From assembly GCA_004335835.1 (NCBI GenBank), contig RWJK01000905.1:119732-183731 (forward strand): a stretch of 64,000 nucleotides of DNA, given 5' to 3'. Positions 1 to 11,973 of the stretch are shown one piece after another. Below the pieces are notes generated by a model. That model had not been told where the DNA came from. It saw only the letters and a program-made list of their open reading frames with translations, and searched no databases. How positions within the stretch are numbered: the first letter of the stretch is position 1; each line of letters opens with the position of its first letter. A program made the translations under genes and the position numbers. This DNA comes from Scenedesmus sp. ARA3 (taxonomy: Eukaryota; Chlorophyta; Chlorophyceae; Sphaeropleales; Scenedesmaceae).

Positions 1-359
1 CACGGTCTCCTTGTTGTCGCCCATTATGCTGCTCTGCTTTGAGGGAGGTCACAACAGAAGTCGCCTGTTCGTACCAGCACCAGTTCTAATACTGAACTTT
101 TTCGCGACGAAAATGTGCAATGAAAGACTGTCTGTGAACCGTCTGTTGGCTTGATGATGTTGCTGTCCGAGCTAGCGAGCGTGTCATCATCAGTCATCGG
201 TGCTTCCCATCGCAGGCATATCATCGTAGTGGCTGCTGTTGACGCACCCACAGGGGCAAAGCAGCACAAAAACAATTGTATTCAAATTCTTACATGATAG
301 TTTGAGAGGTGCATTGCAGTGGCGGGGCCCAACGGCCTGCGCAAATCGTCCAAACACTG

Positions 360-1889
360 CAGCCTGGCACAATGCACATGTGGCAGCTGACCTGCAGGTC
401 CTGTCCTTCCTACCGCACCTGCCGTGTTTGGTTGTGGAGTTGGTGCGGTTGTCGATCTTCGCTGCCTTGAGTGTCATGAGCTCCAGGCCCTACCTCTCCT
501 GGTGACGCTGTTCTCTGCGTTGTGACTAAGTGTGCCTGTATGTTGGTGCTGCTGCAGGTTTCCACTGCTTGTTTCCACTGCCGTTAGTCTGTCAGTGGAT
601 TATTTCGTTCTTTTCGCTGCCTTTACACCATCACACTGGGGGTATCAGCTACCACGAGCCAGGCGTGGTGTCAAAGCACCACAGCCTGCATGCGCTGTAT
701 GCAGGGCATAGTAAGCCCAGCAATCGAGCGCAAGGTGGCCCAGGCCGCTCCCTCGCTGGGAACTCGCAGGTCGTGTGTGATCTGAACACAGCATCCTGGC
801 CATGGGGAAAAGCCAGGTGCTGCATCGCCTGGTGAAGCCTGTGGGCCCTGTGATGGATGATGTTGGTGCTGCAGCTGCCTGTTTGTGCTGCTGTTGATTT
901 CTGATGTTTTCACTGCCTTTAGGCCAGCACATTGGGAATTGATAAGCAACCACGAGCCAGGCATGGTGTGAAAGAGCACCATGGCCTGCATGCTCTCTAT
1001 GCAGGGAGCAGGCCCTGCAATCGATTGGATCGCTGAAAAACTGCGCACTTCATTGGCCATGACCGACCCCTCTGCCATGGTGTTGCGTTTTGTTTCTGAC
1101 GATGTCTGGGGTGGATCTGGTGTTTGCAGGTTGGCTGCTTGGCTGATTGTTGACTATCTTGTTCTTGCCTGGAATCACAGGAATGTCTGCAAGCGGGATA
1201 ATGAAATAGTGCTCCCTCCCCTTCCCCCCTCGCCTGTTCTTTCAGCCGCTCCTGTGGGGCGCGGGGCCGATGGCGACGTTGCTATGGCGTAAATGGTAAC
1301 ATGATTTTCCCTATTCCAGAGGAGGGAGTTCATCAGCGATGATGATGATGAATCGATTGGATGGTGGTCCAGGCCGCTCCCTCGCTGGGAACTTGCAGGT
1401 CATCATGCATATGACCCGGACACAGCTTCCTGGCTAGGCCAGGTGCTGCATCGCCTGGTGAAGCTTGTTCCTGCCCTGTGATGGCATTGGTTTGGCTGAG
1501 TGTGTGTACACTGCTGAAGTTGCCTGGCATCAATGCAATGCTGCTTTACAATCTTAGTTATCTGGCATGTGTCTGAACTGCAGCTGTGGCTGATGTAGAA
1601 ATACAGTGAGGTTGCGGCTTATATTGAAGCTTGCATGGAAGCTGAGCAGCCACACCAAGCTGCCGGTGATGACAGCTGCCATGTCAGCATTCAGATAGAC
1701 TTTGAAGTTCACTGGCAGCGCTGCCGCTTGTACATAATGCATACATCGTTGCTGGAAGCATAATGCAGCTGTGCGTGCAACTGCCAGCTGCCCAAATTGC
1801 AGTGCAGACCAAAGAGCAAGGTTGCTGCTGACAGCAGGGCGTTTGCGACATTTTGCCACGCTGATGCGTCGTCTTATGCTCACAAACAT
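360..1889 (-). mobile_element. Degenerate repeat element, copy R1
   Basis: This stretch is repeated in inverted orientation, and diverged, at about 25350-26560. Read on the minus strand, the segment at 1554-1889 ends in a short reading frame whose last 60 or so residues match the end of a frame in the other copy; both finish in FLHQPQ, then a short spacer, then D-N-stop. On the other side of that stop lie two or three imperfect copies of a unit of a few hundred bases (about 640-835, 930-1060 and 1350-1470) that includes a block reading GCGAGGGAGCGGCCTGG on the partner strand. Preservation of the protein end suggests a transposon-encoded protein. No reverse transcriptase, transposase or terminal repeat could be recognised, so the class is unknown. 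Confidence 0.6.
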
Positions 1890-2737
1890 GAAGCTAACGT
1901 GATACAGACATCATTATGCGTCTTTTCTGCGTGTTGCGCAGTTTGGCGGGAGCAGCTTGTTTCCCGCCTGCACCTGCAGAACTGAGCTTGCAGACATAAA
2001 TCACCAACTGTAGTCTAATTAACGTATTTGCTTACAGTGTGACCACGCCTTGCGAGCTAGGTTCACAAATTTCCGATGTATCAGGCTTGAGTTCCGGCCT
2101 GCACCGCCCGGCGGTGCCGGCGTTCTTACTCATTATCGCATATATGTACGCATGCAAAAAGTGGCACCTGTGACCAAACAAGCAGCATGTGCGCACAACA
2201 GTGCTCTTGCAACATTCGTGCAGAGTACTTCGGTTTGGTATCCAGTGGTGGGCAGCATGCATCGGAGATTGATGCTTACCTTCAGCTGAGCACATAACAT
2301 CAGCGATGGCAGGTATCGGACACTATAAAGAGTTGCAGGAGAAACACACAGGCCGGCAGCCAGCCTTGAATGCAACGACCCTAGGTATTCAACCGTTTCC
2401 ATGTGAAGCGCAAGTCAGGGTTGCTGCGGAGCAGCGCAAGGATCCAAGGCACAGCAGATGCAGTGCCATACACACAGGCACGCGGCCTAGGCAGCGTCAG
2501 CTGCAACACAGCTGCAAGGGGGCATGGCTAACCTTGCAGTCAGACAGAACCAGTTGTGACTCAACCACTCACTGCTGTCCCAGTGCCCTACACATCACGC
2601 AACGCCTAATGCATCACGAGCGCGACAGAAGGTGCTGCTGACATGCAGCAATGCCGTTCAGAAGACATACTGCGCCAGCACCTGCCCCCCCACTGAATTA
2701 ATCAAGGGCCCTACTGCACTGCCCTCTACCAGCGCAG
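1890..2737. other. Intergenic, 3' flank of the ARID-HMG gene
   Basis: No coding region could be supported here; short frames on both strands lack family resemblance and splice logic. TTACA at 2032-2036 is TGTAA on the minus strand and could be a distant polyadenylation signal for the ARID-HMG gene, but it lies about 700 bases past the stop and is weak evidence. Confidence 0.4.
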
Positions 2738-5700
2738 CTACTGCTGCATGGGCTGCGGCGCAACATCATCAGCTGCTGCTGACACAACTGCAGGCACTGC
2801 TGCAGCGTCCTGCTCTAGCACGGCAGCAGCAGTAGGTTGAGCAGCAGCTGCTTCTGCTGCAGCTTCTGCTGCTGCTGGCATTGCCGCCGGCGCTTTCACC
2901 TCTGGCTCAGCTGCTGCAGCCGGCGCTGCTGCTGCTGGCTCCTGCGTGTGCTGCTCCGGCGTCGCTGCTGCTGCTGCTACTGCTGCCACAGGGCTAGGTG
3001 AGGCAGGAGCTCCCTTAGAGGGCGGCCCCATCACACCATGCTGCCCCAGCTTCAGCTTCAGCTTGTGCTTGGTCTGATGCTGCTGCTGCTGCCCCGCTGC
3101 TGCCTCCCCATCCACCTCCATTGCATCTGCTGCAGCAGGGGTGCCAGCTGCCTCACCCCCTGCTGCTGCTGCCGCTGCCGGCACAGGGCTCGCTGCTGCG
3201 TCCCCGCCTGCTGCTGCTGCAGCCTCCTTGCCTGCAGGAGACTCCAGGCCCTGCCTCCAGCCGGCCATAGCCTTCTCAAAGCGCTCCTTGTCCTCATTGC
3301 TGCGCTGCATGTATGGCTGCCGCTCCACGTCCAAGGTTTTGTTCCAGCGCTCGCCAACAGCTCTGCTAATCTCCTGGGGCACTGCATTGGGCCCCAGCTC
3401 CGCCTTGACCAGCGGCCACTGCTCGGCAGCAAAGAAGTTGAAGGCCGTCTGCGAGCAGCAGCAGCAGCGAGTGCCGCAGCAGGAGGGCAACTGAGTATGA
3501 CGGACTGCAGGGTTTGCGATGGCCGAGGATGTGCGTGTGGCACAGGGCAGCACAGCATGTACACTCCAGCATACTGCGCCGCCCAGAAGAGCACCGACCA
3601 ACATGCCGCCACACTAACACCATGCATGCCACGTACTGAACCTCCACTATGCATGCTTCGCGTGCACTGAAAGACACAGGATGAAAGTAAACAACAACAC
3701 GCAACCACCGCCAGCGCACCTTTGCTGATTTGGGCTTGGAAGCCGAGCCAGGGTCAGCAGAAGGCGCAGGGCCGCGCCGCCGCTTGCCGCCCCGCTGGGC
3801 AGGCCCGCCCGCATCCCCGCCTGCTGCTGCGGCAGCGTCGCGCTTCACGCCAACGCTGCTGCCGTTTGCTGCTTTCCGCCCGCCGCCGCTGCCATCAGCA
3901 GCTGCCCCGCTGTCCTCCCGCTTCACTGCTGCTGCTGCACGGCCTGCAGCCTGCCCGGATGCGCCTGCAGCAGCTGCTGCAGCGACTGCTGTCGGGCAGT
4001 ACAGGATGCCGCTGAAGCTCTGCCCTGCGATGTTGAGGCTCACAAAGTAACCGCAGTCAAAGCGAGCATCCACGCGGCCCGTCACAGCCTGGCCAGTCAA
4101 GTCCTTGCGGGCACGGCCAGCCTTCATGAACCCCACAAGGTCGGGAGCCTTGGCTGGCGCTGCTGCTGCCCCTGCACCCCCTCGCTGCTGCGATGGACCC
4201 CGGCTGCGCTGCTGCTGCTGAGGAGGCTTCCCGCCCTCCTTGCCTGCTGCTGCTGCTGCCGGCGGCGGCGTCTTGCCGTCAGCTGCGGCCTTCCCGTTTG
4301 CCCCTGCTGCTGCTCCATCGCCTGCCTTTTTCCCGTCTGTTGCAGCGCCAGACGCTGGCGCGTCGCCTGCATCACCATCGTCGCTGTCAGCGCCATCTGT
4401 GGCAGCAATGATGGCAGCCAAGCTGGTGCCACGCCTGTTGCGCGCAGGCCTGCTGGCGCTTGCGATTGCGCCTGCTGCTGCGCCATCCTGCAGAGCAGGG
4501 TCCACTGCTCCTGCAGGAAGTTCTGGGGGCTCCTGCAGCTTCTGGCCACCCATGCCATGCTGGTACACCTGCAGGAGCATTTATACAAACAAGATAAAAA
4601 AGAAGGAAGCCACATGTTGTGAGTTCATGCATATGCTTTTGGTTTGGTGGCAGCAGCCTGCCTAAGCACTATCTGACTGTAGTACTGGCAGACGCTAGTT
4701 TCCCTTGCAGGAAGTACCCACCGGCATGAATGTGCACATGCGCAAGCTGGCAGGCAGTGAGAGGTCAATGTTATTCCTGTTGCCAGTTGCTGCGGCTGCA
4801 GTACTGTATGTCAGCTGTTCCTGCTGCTGCTATGGCGCACCTGCTCAAAGTGCCACAGCAGTGAGCTGTAGATGCGCTTGATGGCAGACAGGTTGACCTT
4901 TGACTGGAAGCTGAATGAGGCGATGATCTCCTGCAAGTACACAAGGCACCCGGTCAAACAGTTGACTTGACACTGCAGACCACACTTGCTTTGTGCGTGT
5001 GCTGGGTACCCCTGGCAAACTGCTCAGCAAAAGAATCGTTGGTGAATCACTGAGACTGCTGGCATGCAAGCGTCACACAGCATGACCGTCTGGGCACTGC
5101 CTCATGCCATGACAGTTCACATTGCCGCTGCACGACCCCTTTTCTTTGGCCAACCTAGCCTGTGAGCACTGCTTGGCCAGCATTGGTCTTGCTGCTGCCG
5201 CTACTGCACATTGTGCTTGAGTACAAACTGTGTTCACTGCAGTGATTCTACAGAGCAAGTAAACACATGTGCCGCGCATCTCCATGGCACAGCAGTGCAG
5301 TCTGGCTCCCTCCACTCACCGGCCACTTGTTGTCTGCTGTGACTGCAATGACACCACCTAGGCCCGTGACATGCTGGTACAGCGCATGCAGGCTGAGGTC
5401 CTTTCCAGCCACTGCGCGTTTGCAGGACAGAAACAAGCGACACACAGCAAAGCAACCCGTCAGGGGAGGAGCAAGGCATATGCCTGAGGTCACCAACTGC
5501 TTGACTGAGAGCAGCCATTGTCTGCCCGCTGTTAGATGATTCAGCAGCTGTAGACGACACCCAACGCACGTCAGACCAGTGCACATGCCACTCAAGGCCT
5601 TGTCTGTACATTGTCTAACACCTAGGCCTCAGCTGCCTGCCTGCTCCCAGCCCTGCCAGCGGTTGCCTGGCCGCACTTACCGGTTGGTACACGATACTTG

Positions 5701-5906
5701 CTCGGCCTGTACTTCTTGGGCTGCGCTGTCTGCAGCTTGGCGTTAAGATCCTGCAACAGCCTCGTGAACAGCTCTCCATCTTCGCAAACGGCCTCCTGGC
5801 TTGCGAGGGCTGCAGGGTAGGTGGTGTGGCCATCATCATCTCCACATGAATGTTCTTTCACACCTACAGGGGCTGCAGGAGCTGCAGCCTCGACTTCTTC
5901 CGTCAT
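2738..5906 (-). CDS. ARID and HMG-box chromatin protein (plant HMGB9/10/15-like)
   Basis: Five exons (5906-5681, 5411-5320, 4930-4841, 4568-3720, 3448-2738) join in phase to 655 residues. Exons 1-3 form an ARID domain (about residues 50-136): the exon 1-2 junction restores VPTVAGKDLSLHALY, and exon 3 gives the last helices ending in LLWHFEQ. Exon 4 is Ala/Gly/Pro-rich but carries a block at about residues 296-325 with FDCGYFVSLNIAGQSFSG, matching the segment between ARID and HMG box in plant ARID-HMG proteins. Exon 5 starts with one HMG box (about 420-485; FNFFAAEQWPLVK, GERWNKT) and ends in a long Ala/Gln tail with KHKLKLKLG. This domain order is typical of the plant family, which binds A/T-rich DNA in the nucleus. 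The start is the first ATG in phase before the ARID. It is divergent from the cytidine deaminase gene. Confidence 0.92.
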
Positions 5907-6655
5907 GCTGCTGCTGCGGGAGGTGGTTGGTGCCGGCTGACAAATGCTATCAAAATGAGGAACAGAAAAGTGTTGTTTACTCCACTGTGACCTCTCAGAG
6001 CTCCCTACAGCACCCATCTACCTCCTGTCAGACAGGCAGGGTGACCAAGCTGGTGACAGGGTGGTGCAGGGTTTGGGTGGGCTTTCGTATTGCTGTCAGC
6101 AGCTTTCCCCAACAAATAATCTACAAGCTCAAATTGTGTCAGTGTAATTTTCATGCCTAACTACAGCTGAACACAGAGTAAGGACGATCTGTTTGAACAA
6201 GTTTACTTGCACCAGCCTGGTAAGCTTGGATCAATTCCCATAACAGCTCTAAGCACATTTAGTGGATTCTTGAAACAATTCTGCCGAAACTTGTCTGGTG
6301 ACTCCATCAAGCCATCAACCCTACCCATTTTCACCCATCAACACCCATCAACCATACCCCCGAGATCGCAGCAGGCCGCGCTAGCAGTGGTGGTCCTGGC
6401 AAACGTTATCAGAGAGCGTAAAGGAACCGTAGTCGGAAGCGATCGCTGCAGAATTGGTACTGCTCAGGTGGGGTGCTGCTGCAAAGCATGCCTGTGATGA
6501 GCTGCTCTGCATGGTTGTTCTGATCAAAACCAAAACTTCGTTGCTACGCCTGCAGGCTTCTTTGGTAGCAACTCCACAAGGCGTACCCGTGCCTAGAGCG
6601 CCAGCAGCAGCAACAGCTACAGCAGAGGCAGTACCGCTTGTAAGAGCCCTGGGCA
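5907..6655. promoter_or_regulatory. Shared upstream region of ARID-HMG and deaminase genes
   Basis: These 749 bp separate two divergent start codons and so must hold both promoters and 5' leaders. The middle is less GC-rich than its surroundings. I see no convincing TATA box or conserved operator, and no coding region. The promoter role is inferred only from gene orientation. Confidence 0.4.
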
Positions 6656-9600
6656 ATGACTGGCACTACGCAGATCGATGCACTGCAGCAGATCGCAGCA
6701 GCTGCACGGGGCAGGTTTGTCATTCCTGCAGAGGAGGTGAAGCAGCTGCAGCAGGCTGCAGGCTGCAGCATGGACACGCTGCTGCTGTCGATCCTGGACG
6801 AGGCAGCCCAGGAAGCCCGGCCCCTCATCTCACACTACAAAGTGGGGTGAGTCATCTTGGTGTGAGGTGATGTCAAAGTTTAGTGCTTGCCAGCTTGCTG
6901 GTTCTCTTTTGCTGCAGCTGTGGCAGGCTGGTCATGCATGTGTGCATGTGGCAGGTGGCGGTAGGTGCCCCATGCGTCCTTGCATGACGCACAGCAGTAC
7001 AAGTGTAGCTTCAAGTTGCAGCTGCTGCGGCAATTTAAGTGATGCCTCATGGTGCACATAACAAGCTTTAGCAGCGTCTTATGTACGATCTCCGCGCGTT
7101 TCCCTGCCCCCTGTTAGAAGGGAAGCAGTGTTTGCAGGGCTCCAAGATGAACTGCTCCGCGTGCTGTGCTTGCTGCCACACCATGCCCTCCTGTGCCATG
7201 CCGTGCCTGGTTGCTTGCAGGGCTGTTGGTCTAGGAGGCTCTGGTGCTGTATACATTGGCTGCAACCTTGAAATGCCTGGCAATGCCCTCAACCAGTCGG
7301 TGAGTTGCCTGCAGACGCTGGTCACAGCGCAGCTACAAAGGCGTCACGAGTAATCCAGCTGCCCAATGACATGTTACGGCATGCTGTCCAGCATTAATGC
7401 GCAGAAAGCAGTTCAGAGCACACCCAAACCCAAGTGTCACCGCCGTGCTGCTGGTCCCCTGCAACGTACGACGCGCAACAGTTGCAGCATGTACAAGCTG
7501 AGTTCTTCAACATTGATGTATTTTGCCAACTGGCGTTTGATGCAGGTGCATGGGGAGCAGTTCCTGCTGGCAAACCTGCTGCTGCACCAGGAGCGCGTGC
7601 TGCAGAGCCTGGCCATCAGCGCAGCGCCATGTGGGCACTGCAGGCAGTTCTACAGCGAGCTGGCATGTGCGGTGAGCAAGCAGCGTGCCTGGCGCGACAA
7701 GCAGCAGCTCAGCACTATCATCATCACTGCCATGATCATGCATGTGGTCACTGCAGGACGTTGCATAGCGAGCTGGCCTGCGCGGGAGCACACAGCTTGC
7801 GTGGCTTGACAAGCAGCAACCCAACACGTTCATCATGCCATGATCATGCAAGCGGGCACTGCAGGCAGTTCTATAGCGAGCTGGCCTTCGCGGTGAGCAA
7901 GCAGCAACCAGCAGCCGACACGGTTCAGTCGTGCACGCTTGTGTGGCTGTTGCCACGCTCTTGTTAAAGGCTTTGTGTGCAAGCCGAGAAGCATGCGACT
8001 GAAGCACAGCCAGTTGACTTCAACGGGATTGTAGCACTTGTATGTGTGTCACAGCAGCAGACATTGCGCTACGTAGCGGCCCATGTTGACCTCTGCACGA
8101 GTCGCTGCCGCCTGCTGCTGTCACTCTGCAGTTTCGTGTGCGCTTTGTTGTTGGCTGCCGAAGAAAGGCGGCCTCCAAAGCCACCAGTCTCATCCAGCTG
8201 CTGCATGCTGCTGCCTCCTCGCAGGACCGTGTGCGCTTTGTGTTTGGCTACAGGGGCCATGATGAGCCTGAGGTCTTCAGCCTGGCACAGCTGCTGCCTG
8301 CAAGGTGCGTGATGCTGGCAGCTCACACTGCTGCTTTGATATCAATCCTACTGCTTGTCATGTGCAGTGCTTCGCAGGTCTCAGTATACATCGTCATGTC
8401 GCACGTCTCTGCTGTCTTGCCTGATGCAGCAGTGATTCTGCAATGCGCATATGCTCTGTTCAGCAAAAGCGCGCATGTGAACTGACTAACCACAAGCACA
8501 CCTGCACCGCTTGTAGTTGCGACTTGCCAGGTTTGGCCTACTGAACCTGCTCCCTGTGGCCAGCGCAGCATCCATGTGTGCATCATCAGACTGCCTGCAC
8601 TGCTTGTCTCACTCAACACCTGCAGGTTTGGCCCCCTCGACCTTCTTGAGGATCCATCTGCGCCACTGCTGCTGGAGCAGCAGCAGCATAGCCTGGCATG
8701 GACCGCTGATGCACAGGAGGTGCTGCAGCAGCGTGGGAACGACCAGGGCTTCCAGAGAGCAGCAGAGGCAGCACTGCAAGCGGCACGGGCGGTAAGCAGC
8801 TGCAAGCAATGTTGGTGAAAGGCACACACCGCAGGGTGTGCTTGCAAGCCAGAGCAGGCTCAAGCATGGCAAACCACTTACTGGGCCCGTGCTTTGTCAC
8901 TGCCGTGCTTCAAATGTTTGTGCAGTCCTACTCGCCATACACGCACTGCCCTTCCGGTGTCGCGCTCGTCACCAGCAGCGGTGGTGTTGCTGCTGGCTGC
9001 TACATTAAGTCCGCTGCACACAACCCCGGGCTGTCCTGCAAGCCATGCAGGCTCAAGCATGGCAACCACTGACTCCGCCCATCCTTTTGTGTTTCACTGC
9101 TGTGCTTGTATTGTTTGTGCAGTCCTACTCGCCATACACGCACTGCCCCTCTGGAGTCGCATTCGTCACCAGCAGCGGTGGTGTTGCTGCTGGCGGCTAC
9201 ATCGAGTCCGCTGCACACAACCCAGGGCTGCCGCCGCTGCAGGCAGCTGCAGTGGGAGGCATTGTGGGTGGCTGCTTGCCAAGCTATGATCAGGTGAGGG
9301 CATAGTTACACAGGTAGTGGTTTTGCGACTGGCCACATCTACCTAGACGCATGGTTTTAATGGGATTTTCACAAATCACTGATGTTGGCGGCGTTGCAGC
9401 AGTATGCAGGGTGGCAGTGCTGATGTGATGCTCGACGTTAGCCAAGTGGCCTGCTGTAAGTGCAATCTTTGCTGGCGTCGGCTGGAGCACGTTGCAGGAT
9501 GCAAATGGTACATTTCCTGCAAGGAGCTGCATCTGTTGCCATAGCGTTCATGAACGTGGCACCCCATGACACGTATGCTGCTGACGCTTCCTTTCTGCAC

Positions 9601-9767
9601 CGCCATTGCTCAACCAACAACTGCTGCAACTGACGTGCCAGATACTTGAGGTGGTGCTGGTGGAGGTGCAAGCAGCGCCAGTCCAGCACGCGCGCATCAC
9701 CACAGCAGTCGCAGCCTCCTTCAGTGAAGATGTACGCGTTACTGTGCTGCACGTCACCCGGCAATGA
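6656..9767 (+). CDS. CDA: Cytidine deaminase, plant type with two CDA-fold halves
   Basis: Seven exons (6656-6846, 7221-7299, 7546-7671, 8225-8304, 8626-8791, 9123-9293, 9642-9767) join in phase to 312 residues, close to plant cytidine deaminases. The enzyme turns cytidine or deoxycytidine into uridine in pyrimidine salvage. The N-terminal half is catalytic: CNLEMP (about 77-82), the zinc and proton-shuttle motif VHGEQF (91-96; usually H-A-E, here H-G-E) and PCGHCRQF (118-125). The second half (from about 215, SPYTHCPSGVAF) is the non-catalytic repeat of the dimeric enzyme family. Introns 2-5 hold truncated tandem copies of the edges of exons 3, 4, 5 and 6, described separately. The start is the first ATG in frame with the N-terminal helix. 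Confidence 0.93.
7740..7900 (+). repeat. Truncated downstream copies of deaminase exon 3
   Basis: Two diverged copies of the exon 3 end (GGCAGTTCTACAGCGAGCTG type) with the following donor region sit in the intron after exon 3, at about 7742-7790 and 7848-7900; the second keeps GCGGTGAGCAAGCAG. Neither can be spliced in frame as a cassette, since the obvious acceptor leads to an in-frame TAG. Confidence 0.75.
8126..8215 (+). repeat. Truncated upstream copy of deaminase exon 4
   Basis: Just before exon 4 is a partial copy beginning at a CAG acceptor and reading TTTCGTGTGCGCTTTGTTGT, clearly related to the functional GTGTGCGCTTTGTGTTTGGC. It ends inside the exon and runs into intron sequence. 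Confidence 0.65.
8510..8570 (+). repeat. Truncated upstream copy of deaminase exon 5
   Basis: The acceptor and first bases of exon 5 (GCCAGGTTTGGCCTACTGAA against GCAGGTTTGGCCCCCTCGAC) are duplicated about 110 bp before the exon. The copy breaks off after roughly 25-50 bases. Confidence 0.55.
8847..9240 (+). repeat. Direct duplication of intron end plus exon 6 start (deaminase)
   Basis: A unit of about 197 bp occurs twice in tandem, near 8847-9035 and 9036-9240. Each contains GCAGGCTCAAGCATGGCAA, the tail of the intron, the TTTGTGCAG acceptor and the start of exon 6 (SYSPYTHCPSG). The first exon copy (from 8926) has an open frame but loses the exon's 3' part; the second (from 9123) is complete. 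Deaminase splicing could choose either acceptor, but only the second restores the protein. Confidence 0.85.
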
Positions 9768-11002
9768 GGCGGTGGCAGTCACATGGCGGAGCGCTCTGCT
9801 GCAGCAGCCAGGCTGCTTACAGCTTCGAATCAGCAGCAGCAGCAGCAGCAGCAGTAGTTATTTTGATATACAGGTGATCCATACATTACATTACATGCTC
9901 CAGTCAACGAGGAGTGGGAACCCCAGTCAGGAGCCAACGAGAGGCTCATCGGGGGAGGAAACATCGAAGAACAACTCATCATCGTCCAAACCGTCAGACG
10001 AAATCGCAGAAAAAAACTCATCAGCATCATCAATAGCTTGAGCAATAGCCTGAGAGGACAGAAGGACCTCAGGATCAGTGTCCGGGTGACACCGCATCAG
10101 ATAGCAGCAGTGCACAAAAGCAGCCACCAAAGCAGGTGCCTGCTTCATAAAAGTGATCATGTCATCCATCTTGTTCAAGACCTTGTCCTAGCGCTAGTTT
10201 TGGAGCCATGGCATGAGCATGTTGTGCACCATGCACAGCATGTTATGCCTGGTATAGTGCTCCCTGGCTGGGGTAGCTAGAGTTTCTGAGATCTGCCACC
10301 TAGGGTGCAAGCCTGCAGGCAGCTGCGCTTGAAAAGACTTCCACCAGGAAGTTGTCTACATTGAGTTGAACGACGCTCCTGCTGGAGCACAGCGTCAAGC
10401 TGCTGCATGAGATTTGCTGGCTTTATGGCGTTGCAAGATGCCAGTTGTGGGACTAGGTGTGGATTTGCAGTTGCGCTGCTCAGCGGCCTGCTCCCTCTTT
10501 CAGGATCTTATATACTCTGACTGTGCCAGCTCAGCTGCATCCAGTGCTGTGAACCTGGTGAAAGTGGTGCCAGCAGCTATACTCTGCTGCATTGTAGTTC
10601 TGCAAGTTATGTTAAAATAAATTTTATACTCTGGAAAGGACTTCTCACGCGTGGCCCCTGGTAACTGGGATGCTACAGCTGAAGAAGTGTTACATGCTTT
10701 GGGGTTCTTGACTGCCAGGTCAGCTGGCCAGGCACACCCATTGCTACTTCTGGATGCTCGGCATTGCTGGATCACACTCGGTTCGTGGTAATGTCAAATT
10801 AAGCGTAGCTGCACAGAAACGCAGAGCTGCAGCCCGTCCTAGTTCGAACACCGAGATGTTGTGAGCAAGCTGCTCTTGTTCTTGCTGTTCAGCAAGTCAA
10901 GCCGAACGCTGGTGATTTCATGTCTTTCATGCTTGATGTCGAATGTTTACTCAATAACATGAGTTGCATGAGGCAGCAGCAGCAACAGCAGCAGTCCCAG
11001 TT
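9768..11002. other. Intergenic region with a relic reading frame
   Basis: A CAG tract at about 9833-9857 is followed by an 83-codon acidic minus-strand frame (10178-9927; EVLLSSQAIAQAIDDADEFF). It looks protein-like, but its upstream continuation is broken by stops (a run reading MLCMVHNMLMPWLQ precedes them). This fits a mobile-element remnant. The rest, 10200-11000, is featureless apart from an AT-richer patch near 10610-10630. Confidence 0.35.
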
Positions 11003-11918
11003 ATGAGTGGCACTCTGCCCAGCCCGGTGCACCAGGCCGTGCACGTGTCCGTCAATCCAAGAAAGCGGACATGGTCAGGGTAAGTAGCACCGATCACCGG
11101 CCTCACGATCAGTCGCGCAACACCTGCCACAGCACACTGCTGCATGCTGCACTGCTGTACTGCCCTGCTAGCTAGGCAGCAGCATGAGCAGCGGCCGCTA
11201 CAGCACAAAATTACCCGCATAATGTTTGTTGGCTGTCTGTTACCGCAGGCGGACGGAGCTCAAGGTGGTGCTGTCACCTGGGCAGCAGATAGTGGGCCTG
11301 CACTGCTTCAATCTGGACATACACAGCGTGGCAGTGGATGGAGTTGCTGCAGAGGTGCGCCCTTGTATAGGGCAGCTGTGCACTGGCAGCTATGCAGCAA
11401 AGATAAGAGGCTCACGAGCTAGCTGCTGAAAGCAGCAGTGATTGGTGAAGTGCAGCAGTGCACAGTGCAATGTAGCAGGCAGGCCAAGCACACATGCAGC
11501 ACACAGCCCCGTGTTGATTCAGACAGATAGCAGGCGTCCACACATACTGCCTAGCCTTAGCACAATAAGCATTAATAATAACACGCGATTGGCTGCCACC
11601 CAAAGCTCCTTGTGAGTGGCGCAGCTGCAGGCATCCCCAAGCATCCTGCAAGCAAGCATGAAGCTCCTGCAAGCATCCCCCGCACCCTGCCATAGTGCAC
11701 ACACACGTTGTTCTCGCCTCTCCTTCCGCCGCCGCAAACCCTGTTTGACTGCAGTTCAAGCTGCAGCAGTACCCCTCAGAAGTGCTGCCTGAGTTGACCA
11801 TTGACCAGCTGCACAAAGGCAGCGCCGGCATCAGCTCAGTCAGCGAGCATGCATACGACCAGTATGTGCGGCTCTTGCACAGGGAGCAGGAGCCGGGGCT
11901 GCTCATCACACTGCCGCA

Positions 11919-11973
<55 letters not shown>

